In this document: piece by piece, positions 1-5,429 of the stretch
Layout of the letters: every line of letters begins with the position of its first letter
How positions within the stretch are numbered: position 1 is the first letter of the stretch
IMG/VR virus record: IMGVR_UViG_3300009034_000044
Location: 1 to 58,230 of that record
Origin: a virus
Reading direction: 5' to 3' (one strand)
Length of the DNA: 58,230 nt
The notes under the pieces: generated by a model
What the model was told of the DNA's origin: nothing
Seen by the model: the letters and a program-made list of their open reading frames with translations, nothing else
Database searches by the model: none
Program-made: the position numbers and the translations under genes

Positions 1-69
1 TCCTAAATGTGTGTATTCGTAATCGCAATTATTTTTTGTCCAATATTTACAAGTTTTACATGTATTCAT
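1..69 (-). CDS. Small zinc-ribbon-like protein, split by the window ends
   Basis: The start codon is at 69-67 and overlaps the stop of the upstream gene (ATGA). Twenty-three codons run off the left edge. If the molecule is circular, the frame continues through 58230-58201 for nine more codons to a TGA, giving a 32-residue protein. The N-terminus carries a CxxCxxW motif (residues 4-9) and a further Cys at 15, so metal binding is plausible. The stop would lie 20 nt inside the next gene (Cas4/RecB-like nuclease), as expected for tightly packed phage genes. Function unknown. Confidence 0.6.
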   Translation of the reverse strand, partial: MNTCKTCKYWTKNNCDYEYTHLG

Positions 70-311
70 TTATACACATCTCCATTTTCTTTGATTTTTT
101 TGTCTTCATATGGAGCTACCACTCTACGATAAAGTTCCAATTTACATCCTTCCAATGCTCCCAATACATCATTAAGTGTACTATATGATAGAATATGTTT
201 TCTTATATATTGCGTAATAAGAGATGTAATCTGAAAATTAAGCTCTCCTGCATTATCGGGAACTGAACCACTAAGTAATGGTACTCGTTTTTCTTTTCTT
301 ATATATGGCAT
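66..311 (-). CDS. Conserved phage protein, DUF6899-like
   Basis: 81 residues. It begins MPYIRKEKR and carries the block YSTLNDVLGALEGCKLELYRR followed by VAPYEDKKIKENGDVY (residues about 43-80). From memory this is the signature of a widespread small phage family (DUF6899) of unknown function. It lies in a run of overlapping small minus-strand genes; its stop overlaps the next start by 4 nt, which implies coupled translation. I cannot assign a biochemical role. Confidence 0.75.
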   Translation of the reverse strand: MPYIRKEKRVPLLSGSVPDNAGELNFQITSLITQYIRKHILSYSTLNDVLGALEGCKLELYRRVVAPYEDKKIKENGDVYK

Positions 312-323
312 CTTTTTTTCCTT

Positions 324-551
324 TTATCCCATACAATGTTTAAGATATTTTAGTAAATAGTTAAAGGCTTGAACCCTGCCCTGATTACGATATATAGAAT
401 TAACATTTTCTTCTATATCGTTATCATCCCTTGCTTCATTTAACATAGCTTGAACTAATTTCATAACTATGAAAACTGTATTGGGGTCTTTTTTGGCTTT
501 TAAGTCTGCAATGATTTTTCTGATATCTACATCTCCACCTATTACTGGCAT
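324..551 (-). CDS. Hypothetical helical protein
   Basis: 75 residues starting MPVIGGDVDIRKI; the start at 551 was chosen because AGGAGGAG lies just upstream, although the frame stays open further 5'. The protein looks all-helical and slightly acidic, and ends YLLKYLKHCMG. Its start overlaps the end of the preceding membrane-protein gene by 10 nt. No family recognised. Confidence 0.6.
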   Translation of the reverse strand: MPVIGGDVDIRKIIADLKAKKDPNTVFIVMKLVQAMLNEARDDNDIEENVNSIYRNQGRVQAFNYLLKYLKHCMG

Positions 552-727
552 TTCTCCTCCTCTTTTACTTGCTTTATAATTACTCCGATTGAAACAAATA
601 TCAATATTACTATCTGAACTAAAAATGGAATTGCAAACAGTTCCCAACTATCACCCTTAACAGATACTTTTCCTGCTATCCACATTAAAATACCATTAAT
701 TAATACTACTAAACTTAAACTTAACAT
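542..727 (-). CDS. Small membrane protein with two predicted transmembrane helices
   Basis: 61 residues starting MLSLSLVVLING; AAAGGAG stands 6-7 nt upstream of this ATG, so I prefer it to the longer open frame. Two hydrophobic segments (about residues 3-20 and 29-51) flank a short GKVSVKGDSW loop, and the tail is charged (KQVKEEEKCQ). Probably an inner-membrane protein; function unknown. It overlaps both neighbours in a compact operon. Confidence 0.6.
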   Translation of the reverse strand: MLSLSLVVLINGILMWIAGKVSVKGDSWELFAIPFLVQIVILIFVSIGVIIKQVKEEEKCQ

Positions 728-869
728 TGCCTTCTCCTTTCTCTTGTTTGATTTTGTACTCCATTCCAGTTTCCATACAATAAAGAATTTCTTCATTGGA
801 ATAATTCATGCATGGAGTAAGCTTTTCTCTTTTGCTAATTAAAAATTCTCTATATTGTTCAGGTGTCAT
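696..869 (-). CDS. Hypothetical protein, first gene of the promoter-proximal operon
   Basis: 57 residues (MTPEQYREFLISKREK...). The start follows AAGGATAAGAA and lies about 10 nt downstream of the predicted transcription start of the strong promoter at 887-916. The 3' end overlaps the next gene by 32 nt in another frame. No recognised family. It is the first gene of the leftward operon that runs across the genome join into the nuclease and repair genes. Confidence 0.5.
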   Translation of the reverse strand: MTPEQYREFLISKREKLTPCMNYSNEEILYCMETGMEYKIKQEKGEGNVKFKFSSIN

Positions 870-886
870 TTCTTATCCTTTTCGAT

Positions 887-916
887 ATTATAGCATAACC
901 GATTTACTTTTGTCAA
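887..916 (-). promoter_or_regulatory. Sigma70-type promoter
   Basis: On the minus strand: TTGACA (916-911), an 18-bp spacer ending TGC, TATAAT (892-887). Both hexamers are perfect and there is an extended -10 TGn. Predicted start near 880, with the first ATG at 869. It would drive the genes from 869 leftward and across the join. Confidence 0.85.
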
Positions 917-930
917 GAGAAAAAAATACT

Positions 931-1020
931 GAGAAGGGAGGGAATTTAACCCCCATTAACTCACTATCACCCTTCACTATACTTCGATGCATCTCCATAT
1001 AGCTACTCGGCTACCTTCCC
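931..1020 (-). tRNA. tRNA-like element with long variable region, isotype unresolved
   Basis: 90 nt with an acceptor stem (GGGAAGG with CCTTCTC, one G-T pair), TA at positions 8-9, and a T arm GGGGG-TTAAATT-CCCTC. The length suggests a class II tRNA with a long variable arm. I could not fold a convincing anticodon stem, and no CCA is encoded (AGTA follows), unlike the neighbouring tRNAs. It lies 2 nt from tRNA-Pro at the 3' end of the array and is followed by a T-rich run. Either a decayed tRNA or an unusual one. Confidence 0.4.
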
Positions 1021-1022
1021 TA

Positions 1023-1098
1023 TGGTCAGGGAGGTAGGACTTGAACCCACGACCACTCCGTTCCAGGCGGAGGACTCTACCAACTGAGCTACTCCCTG
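1023..1098 (-). tRNA. tRNA-Pro (anticodon TGG)
   Basis: 76 nt, full cloverleaf with encoded ACCA. Acceptor CAGGGAG/CTCCCTG gives the C1-G72 pair typical of bacterial tRNA-Pro. Anticodon stem CTCCG/CGGAG holds the loop CCTGGAA; T loop TTCAAGT. Residue 33 is C instead of the near-universal U. Its 5' end abuts the 3' end of tRNA-His with no spacer. Confidence 0.85.
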
Positions 1099-1172
1099 TG
1101 GTGGGAAGGGAGAGAATTGAACTCTCATCAAACGAGCCACAATCGTTCCGCTTACCATTAGCATACCTTCCC
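1099..1172 (-). tRNA. tRNA-His (anticodon GTG)
   Basis: 74 nt with encoded CCA. Acceptor GGGAAGG/CCTTCCC, anticodon stem AACGA/TCGTT with loop TTGTGGC, T arm GAGAG/CTCTC. A G stands at position -1 (1173), as needed for histidyl-tRNA identity, but the discriminator is A rather than the usual bacterial C. Confidence 0.85.
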
Positions 1173-1175
1173 CAT

Positions 1176-1252
1176 TGGCGATGCTGGAGGGATTTGAACC
1201 CTCATCCTCCAGCTTGACAAGCTGGTGCTTTGTCCAGTTAAGCAACAGCACC
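1176..1252 (-). tRNA. tRNA-Asp (anticodon GTC)
   Basis: 77 nt with encoded GCCA. Acceptor GGTGCTG/CAGCATC, anticodon stem CCAGC/GCTGG with loop TTGTCAA, T arm GAGGG/CCCTC. The G73 discriminator is normal for Asp. Separated from tRNA-His by 3 nt. Confidence 0.9.
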
Positions 1253-1254
1253 TT

Positions 1255-1332
1255 TGGTGAAGCCAGTGGGACTCGAACCCACGCATCAGGGTTGAAAGCC
1301 CTGCTTCCCTTGCCTTTTAGGAGTATGGCTTC
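1255..1332 (-). tRNA. tRNA-Glu (anticodon TTC)
   Basis: 78 nt with encoded ACCA. Acceptor GAAGCCA/TGGCTTC, anticodon stem CAGGG/CCCTG with loop CTTTCAA, T arm GTGGG/CCCAC. The D arm is slightly irregular (CTCC against GGGA). Isotype rests on the anticodon; A73 rather than G73 is atypical for Glu. Confidence 0.85.
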
Positions 1333-1333
1333 T

Positions 1334-1579
1334 TTATACAGGTATAAGTTTACCATGTTTATGTCGTGCCATTAATTCATCTAAATACGAATAAATATCA
1401 ATAAGACAATCCCTTTCAAATACAGTTTGACATACAGGAAAGAAAGCATATTTTCTCCATCGTGGATACCACTTTATAATACCTATCAAAAATCCTTCTT
1501 CTTTTGTAATGACCTCATATACGTTTGTTTTTGGTTTTACTTCTATTAACCTAAATTCAATCCACTTAGCCTTAGCCAC
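1334..1579 (-). CDS. Conserved hypothetical protein inside the tRNA array
   Basis: 81 residues with a GTG start (1579-1577) preceded by AGGAGAGG. Contains KTNVYEVITKEEGFLIG and IIKWYPRWRKYAFFP, an arrangement I associate with small phage proteins of unknown function. The stop lies 2 nt from the 5' end of tRNA-Glu, so the messenger is interleaved with the tRNAs. The start overlaps the stop of the frame at 1572-1709 (GTGGCTAA). Confidence 0.65.
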   Translation of the reverse strand: MAKAKWIEFRLIEVKPKTNVYEVITKEEGFLIGIIKWYPRWRKYAFFPVCQTVFERDCLIDIYSYLDELMARHKHGKLIPV

Positions 1580-1709
1580 GACCTCTCCTTTTTTCTCTTG
1601 GTGTTAAATTATACTTTGCTCCTGCGAGCTTGCCATGATTCCTACCACTACACACACACTTACAAAATACAATAGAACTCTTTGCGTAATGACAGTTAGC
1701 ATTACAAAC
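1572..1709 (-). CDS. Cysteine/histidine-rich small phage protein without a canonical start
   Basis: This frame encodes a CNANCHYAK segment, then FCKCVCSGRNHGKL, resembling a common small phage family with a Cys3-His metal site. It ends in a TAA that overlaps the GTG of the next gene, which supports real coupled translation. No ATG, GTG or TTG starts this frame after the tRNA-Tyr gene. The obvious AAAGGAG site instead serves ATG 1703-1701 in another frame, encoding a 32-residue hydrophobic peptide (MLTVITQRVLLYFVS...). The boundary at 1709 is only the first codon after the ribosome site. A frameshift, an unusual start or decay are all possible. Confidence 0.4.
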   Translation of the reverse strand, partial: VCNANCHYAKSSIVFCKCVCSGRNHGKLAGAKYNLTPREKRRGRG

Positions 1710-1750
1710 TCCTTTCTTTTCTTTTTTATGTTTTATGATTTTATTTTTTT

Positions 1751-1841
1751 TGGTCGGAAGGGTAGGATTTGAACCTACGATGTTCAGCACATAGGCAACA
1801 GATTTACAGTCTGCTTGCTTCATCCCCTTGCATACCTTCCG
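1751..1841 (-). tRNA. tRNA-Tyr (anticodon GTA), class II
   Basis: 91 nt with encoded ACCA. Anticodon stem GCAGA/TCTGT with loop CTGTAAA, a long variable arm of about 19 nt, T arm GTAGG/CCTAC. The acceptor is CGGAAGG/CCTTCCG, so the first pair is C1-G72. Bacterial tRNA-Tyr normally has G1-C72, while C1-G72 is the archaeal/eukaryotic identity pair; the long variable arm is nevertheless bacterial. Confidence 0.9.
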
Positions 1842-1902
1842 TTTTGTACATCCTTATACAATTCCTTGTATAGATTTTACAATTTCTTGTACGGTTTTAA
1901 TA

Positions 1903-1992
1903 TGGTGGAGATGAGGGGAGTTGAACCCCTGTCCAAAAGTAGTTACAATATGTTTCCATATGCCTTGCTTATGTCGAATCCCTTACATCCCC
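1903..1992 (-). ncRNA. tmRNA-like RNA reduced to the tRNA-like domain
   Basis: 90 nt. The 5' end GGGGATGTAAGGGATTCGAC matches the conserved tmRNA start (GGGGnUG...GGAUUCGAC) and the 3' end matches the tmRNA finish (TGGACAGGGGTTCAACTCC, then CCTCATCTCCACCA). Acceptor GGGGATG/CATCTCC (one G-T pair) and T arm AGGGG/CCCCT are intact and CCA is encoded. Where a normal tmRNA has about 250 nt of pseudoknots and the tag frame, only some 40 nt remain, capped by ATATG-GAAA-CATAT with a GNRA tetraloop. It fits no ordinary tRNA D arm. It is the promoter-proximal member of the array. Confidence 0.7.
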
Positions 1993-1995
1993 TTT

Positions 1996-2035
1996 TAAAA
2001 AAAATAATAAGAGGGGATTTACCTGATACCCCTCT
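1996..2035 (-). terminator. Rho-independent terminator or attenuator in the tRNA leader
   Basis: On the minus strand the stem AGAGGGG (2035-2029) pairs with CCCCTCT (2016-2010) around a 12-nt loop, followed by TATTATTTTTTTT. It lies between the promoter at 2072-2100 and the tmRNA-like gene, so it would either produce a roughly 60-nt RNA or attenuate the array. The 3' arm can alternatively pair with the AAAAGGGG at the tmRNA-like 5' end. Confidence 0.7.
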
Positions 2036-2071
2036 ATAGTTCTGTGGGTTTTGCCCTTACATATTATTCAT

Positions 2072-2100
2072 ATAATATCATAAATGAATAAAATTTGCAA
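2072..2100 (-). promoter_or_regulatory. Sigma70-type promoter for the tRNA/tmRNA-like array
   Basis: Minus strand TTGCAA (2100-2095), 17-bp spacer, TATTAT (2077-2072). Predicted start near 2065. It is the only promoter-like sequence found between the late operon and the tRNA array. Confidence 0.65.
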
Positions 2101-2127
2101 GATAAAAATTTACATATTTATATATAA

Positions 2128-2226
2128 TTAATTATTTATATAACAAAGTATCATATCCCATTCCCAAGGCAATACAGGCTCATCAATAATTTCCTCTGGC
2201 TCTATCACTAAGGAATCGAACCTCAT
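2128..2226 (-). CDS. Possible 32-residue peptide at the end of the late operon
   Basis: MRFDSLVIEPEEIIDEPVLPWEWDMI...; acidic and tryptophan-containing. The ATG lies directly after the stop of the upstream gene (TTAATATG) with only a weak AAAAAAGA ribosome site. No family known; supported mainly by position and tight spacing. Confidence 0.35.
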   Translation of the reverse strand: MRFDSLVIEPEEIIDEPVLPWEWDMILCYINN

Positions 2227-2227
2227 A

Positions 2228-2401
2228 TTAATCTTTTTTGGGTTCTGGAAGTCCCTTGCCCTTACCTTTACCTTTATAGGTTCTCCAAAATCCATAAGCC
2301 CTGCCTATAGCTTCTTTCGCTGAAATCCCTTCTTTACGAAATTCACTTATAGCTCTGGAAATGAACTTTTGTTTAGATTCTTTTTTTCCTGGTCTTGGCA
2401 T
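2228..2401 (-). CDS. Small basic protein with C-terminal GLPEP motif
   Basis: 57 residues starting MPRPGKKESKQKFI, followed by SRAISEFRKEGISAKEAIGRAYG and an ending GKGKGKGLPEPKKD. The helical segment with conserved-looking AIGRAYGFW resembles small modules that phages place near head genes. The GLPEP tail recurs in other proteins of this operon. Role unknown, perhaps a virion or packaging accessory protein. Confidence 0.6.
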   Translation of the reverse strand: MPRPGKKESKQKFISRAISEFRKEGISAKEAIGRAYGFWRTYKGKGKGKGLPEPKKD

Positions 2402-2402
2402 T

Positions 2403-2630
2403 TTAGGGAATTAATCCTTTCTTTCTTAATCTTTCTATTGCCCTTTCAGATTCTTCTAATTCACCAAATGTAGATTTTAGTTTTGGTTCAATCTCAGGTA
2501 ATCCACCTTTCTTTGGTAACTTAGTAACTGGTTTGCGTTGTACATGTTCTACATCTTCAAGGGCTTTCTTAATTTTTGCTGCTCGCTTACGAAATATATT
2601 AACAACATTTTTATTTTCATTATTTGGCAT
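2403..2630 (-). CDS. Small basic late protein
   Basis: 75 residues. The start at 2630 (MPNNENKNVVNIF) follows AGGAGG about 10 nt upstream; the frame is open further but without a site. Rich in Lys, with KKGGLPEIEPK in the middle and a charged helix ending RLRKKGLIP. Overlaps the end of the preceding gene by 11 nt. No family recognised. Confidence 0.6.
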   Translation of the reverse strand: MPNNENKNVVNIFRKRAAKIKKALEDVEHVQRKPVTKLPKKGGLPEIEPKLKSTFGELEESERAIERLRKKGLIP

Positions 2631-2982
2631 TTTTTTGTTTCCTCCTTTTTCTTTTCTTTGCTTCTTTAAGTTCTTCAACTTCTACATTATATTTATAAAT
2701 TTTTATTATAGCTCCTATAGGAATCTTTAAAAGTTGATTGCCTGTTCTTTCTATTGATATTTCTTTAGGGTGATTAACTTCCCATGTTTGTTGTAAATAA
2801 ATAATTTTATCTTCTATTCTTAATATAAATCCTGGTGTCATAAATTCACATGAACCTACACGATAACCTAAATCAAGATTTCCAAAATAAGTAATGTCTA
2901 CCCAATGGACAAGAGTTAATGTATCTGGAACATGACCTTCTTTTAGTAATTCTATTGTTTCATCATCTTTTTTAATAGACAT
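2620..2982 (-). CDS. Hypothetical late protein
   Basis: 120 residues with GAGGATAAGAAA before the ATG. The first 100 residues look beta-rich (HVPDTLTLVHWVDITYFGN, FMTPGFILRIEDKIIYL) and the tail is a strongly basic KKRKRRKQKNAK stretch. No family recognised. A basic tail could bind nucleic acid, but this is inference only. Confidence 0.6.
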   Translation of the reverse strand: MSIKKDDETIELLKEGHVPDTLTLVHWVDITYFGNLDLGYRVGSCEFMTPGFILRIEDKIIYLQQTWEVNHPKEISIERTGNQLLKIPIGAIIKIYKYNVEVEELKEAKKRKRRKQKNAK

Positions 2983-2994
2983 TTTCTTATCCTC

Positions 2995-3207
2995 TTATTT
3001 CTTTTTTCTTGCTTTATATTTCTTTTTTACAGTTCTCCAATAAGCTGCACCAGCTACCGCTTCAGGGTCTCTTACTTTATCTTTTTTAGCAGCAGCTTGC
3101 CTTTTAATTCTTTCAAAAGTTGCTGGTTTCATGATAGCACCAGGTTTCTGTTTTTCTCTCCATTCCAATACTGGTTCGGGTAAACCCTTTGTTTTTTTAT
3201 TTGCCAT
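2995..3207 (-). CDS. Small basic phage protein with N-terminal GLPEP motif
   Basis: 70 residues: MANKKTKGLPEPVLEW, then MKPATFERIKRQAAAKK and DPEAVAGAAYWRTVKKKYK. The second half matches a module I recall in many phages (MKPxTFxxI...DPxxVAGAAYW) of unknown role. AGGAGGATAAAA precedes the ATG. Confidence 0.65.
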   Translation of the reverse strand: MANKKTKGLPEPVLEWREKQKPGAIMKPATFERIKRQAAAKKDKVRDPEAVAGAAYWRTVKKKYKARKKK

Positions 3208-3231
3208 TTTTATCCTCCTTTTTTAATAATC

Positions 3232-4395
3232 TTATTCTATTATTTCCATAGCAAACCAAGCCCTATCCTGGTCATTGGCAAACGCCAAATTACCACCTGA
3301 ACTTTGATAAACATAAAGTAGGAAATAATCACCACCAGTAACCGTTAGAACAGCAGAGGAAATATTATTGTCTGATGTATCTTGTGCTGATTGCACAGTT
3401 ATACCCATTCCAATAAAATCATTGTTTCCATTCTTCTGCATGAACAATGCTCTTGTACCAGTAGAATTATTTGCCCAATTGCCATTAGCAGTAAGCCTTA
3501 CTTTAGTAACTCCTGCTGGAACGTAAAGTCTGTCCGTATTTGAAACAATACTATGAATATTATCTGTATCATATTCGTCAGCGTGCCAATTTATTATTAT
3601 TGGAGTACTATTAGGAATCGTGGAAACACCAAGCCTTTTTACTAATGCTCCCCTAAATGCAGGTTTCCTTGCCCATAGAATCCTTGAGCCAGCATCCAAT
3701 CCAGCGTAACCATTTGCCTGGTCTTTATTAGCTACTTGCTCTAAATCTGCTGCATGTTTGGTATCAACTGTATCAGCATCCTTACCAGTTAAGGTAGCTG
3801 GAATACGAGCTAAGGGTACTAAACTGCCAGCATCCAGACCACAATACCCACTTGCAGCATCCTTCTCCGATTCTTTCTGATAGCCTGTATGGGGGTCTAC
3901 TGCACCCTCATGGGTAGTTATCTTATTATCTATCTCTGTCTGAATATCTGCAAAGTGTTTTGTGTCAACCGAGTCGGCATCCTTACCTATTAAGGGAGTA
4001 GGAATTTGTGCTAAAGGTACATCTGCTGCTCCGTCTAATCCGCAATAACCATTAACCTGATTCTTTTCTGATTCCTTTTGATAACCAATATGAGGGTCTC
4101 CTGCTGCTTCATGGGCTGGTACGGGGTCAGTCGGACTTCCATGGGTATGGTCTCCTCTACTGGCTTTTGAAGAACTACCAGGAGCAGGGGATATTCCAAA
4201 AGTAGTCTCATCCTCAACTGTATCCTCTAAACCACTTACACCAGAAGAAGATGCAACAGTAACATCCACTCTGTCGTTTGCTTGATTATCATCAACAGTA
4301 AGGGTTATATTAGAACCAGTAATGAAATTTATTGTTCTTCGTGTTCCTTTTAATATTGTATTTAATAATACTGAAAACGGTCTGTAAATAATCAT
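3232..4395 (-). CDS. Repeat-containing tail fibre/appendage protein
   Basis: 387 residues. After an N-terminal beta segment come two or more copies of a roughly 60-residue unit containing DPHxGYQKESEK, GYCGLDxG, VPLA(Q/R)IP and GKDADxVDTKH. The C-terminal 150 residues (RLYVPAGVTKVRLTANGN, FMQKNGNNDFIG, GGDYFLLYVYQSSGG) look like a C1q/TNF-type jelly roll often found at fibre tips. Likely a trimeric surface fibre or receptor-binding protein. No catalytic motif seen. Confidence 0.65.
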   Translation of the reverse strand: MIIYRPFSVLLNTILKGTRRTINFITGSNITLTVDDNQANDRVDVTVASSSGVSGLEDTVEDETTFGISPAPGSSSKASRGDHTHGSPTDPVPAHEAAGDPHIGYQKESEKNQVNGYCGLDGAADVPLAQIPTPLIGKDADSVDTKHFADIQTEIDNKITTHEGAVDPHTGYQKESEKDAASGYCGLDAGSLVPLARIPATLTGKDADTVDTKHAADLEQVANKDQANGYAGLDAGSRILWARKPAFRGALVKRLGVSTIPNSTPIIINWHADEYDTDNIHSIVSNTDRLYVPAGVTKVRLTANGNWANNSTGTRALFMQKNGNNDFIGMGITVQSAQDTSDNNISSAVLTVTGGDYFLLYVYQSSGGNLAFANDQDRAWFAMEIIE

Positions 4396-4397
4396 AT

Positions 4398-4721
4398 TTA
4401 TTCCTCCTTGTAATAAATAATAGATATTTTTGTATTATGAGATGTAGCCTTTACTCCTCTAAATCCAGCTATCTCTGCATAATTTTCAAAAGTAATACTA
4501 TCCCCTTGATAACCTGTAGTATAGTATTCTAAATAATGTTGACAATGGGCTGATGTTGGATTACCAGAATCTATCCTAAATTGAATGGATTCTGATTCTA
4601 CAACCATATCTGCACTAATTACACTCTCACATCCCAAGAAATACCAAACTCCTCTGCTTAGGAGCATTATATCAGTTTCGCTTGTAAATAAAATAACTTC
4701 AGTTCCGTATGGGACTCTCAT
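4398..4721 (-). CDS. Hypothetical late protein, possibly fibre-associated
   Basis: 107 residues, beta-rich, starting MRVPYGTEVILFTSE and ending KISIIYYKEE. It sits 2 nt from the fibre-like gene and may be its accessory or chaperone. No family recognised. Confidence 0.55.
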   Translation of the reverse strand: MRVPYGTEVILFTSETDIMLLSRGVWYFLGCESVISADMVVESESIQFRIDSGNPTSAHCQHYLEYYTTGYQGDSITFENYAEIAGFRGVKATSHNTKISIIYYKEE

Positions 4722-4730
4722 TTATTTTCC

Positions 4731-5429
4731 TTATGGTAATCCTTTTCTCTTTCCTTTTAAATATTTAATTTCAGCTTCGGCTACCTCTTTTATGTCTTTA
4801 TAAATATGCTTAAATAATTTTGGTTCTTCATTTTCAATAAACACAACCAATGGATGTTTTCTTCCGTAAACTTTCCATTTCGTTGCTGTTTCTGCAACTA
4901 ATTCTTCTTTGTTAAATATACCAACATCTAAAGATAATCTATCTGCTTTTTTAAGAGTTCCCTTTTTAATATTAGGATATATTTTACCCCTTGCTTTTTC
5001 ATAAAAATTTTTAGCATGTTGCAATTCATGTAATACAGTAGCTTCAGGTGGTCGCCCTGTATAAGCATATTTACTAATATCCTGTAGGTAAACACTTTCC
5101 TTGTGATATAATCCCCTCCATGCTTTTGCACCTGGCTTTTTTGCCAATACCTTTTCTTTTGCAAGTAAATCTTCTATTGGTTTTATTCCTTTTAATTGCT
5201 TTTTAAATACTGGTTCTGACAATCCTCTAAAAGTAGGCTTTACTGCTTGACGATACACTGACCTCCAAAGACTTATTAAGTCTCTATATGCCTTTCCTCT
5301 TGCTCCTATTTTCATTAAACCAGCAGCAAGTGGGTCTAAACTAACATCATAATATATTGTTTTAGCTATTTTTTTTGCTGGTTCAGGAAGTCCTTTTATT
5401 GGGAACTCTGGTTTTTTAATAATTGGCAT
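4731..5429 (-). CDS. Zincin-like metallopeptidase in the virion operon
   Basis: 232 residues. A VLHELQHAKNFYEK segment (around residues 130-143) provides an HExxH zinc motif, and EELVAETATKW downstream could supply the third ligand. The N-terminus has FPIKGLPEPAKKIAK and the C-terminus ends KGKRKGLP. It abuts the 1,624-residue gene (shared nucleotide 5429), so it may be an ejected or virion-associated protease. Phage internal proteins often carry such enzymatic modules. Substrate unknown. Confidence 0.55.
   Translation of the reverse strand: MPIIKKPEFPIKGLPEPAKKIAKTIYYDVSLDPLAAGLMKIGARGKAYRDLISLWRSVYRQAVKPTFRGLSEPVFKKQLKGIKPIEDLLAKEKVLAKKPGAKAWRGLYHKESVYLQDISKYAYTGRPPEATVLHELQHAKNFYEKARGKIYPNIKKGTLKKADRLSLDVGIFNKEELVAETATKWKVYGRKHPLVVFIENEEPKLFKHIYKDIKEVAEAEIKYLKGKRKGLP

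Noticed and set aside
808-2039. Open frames of 60-117 codons on either strand through the tRNA array, some containing peptide-like text from tRNA sequence.
   Set aside because: They overlap the tRNAs and the tmRNA-like gene and read through their conserved stems, with no ribosome sites.
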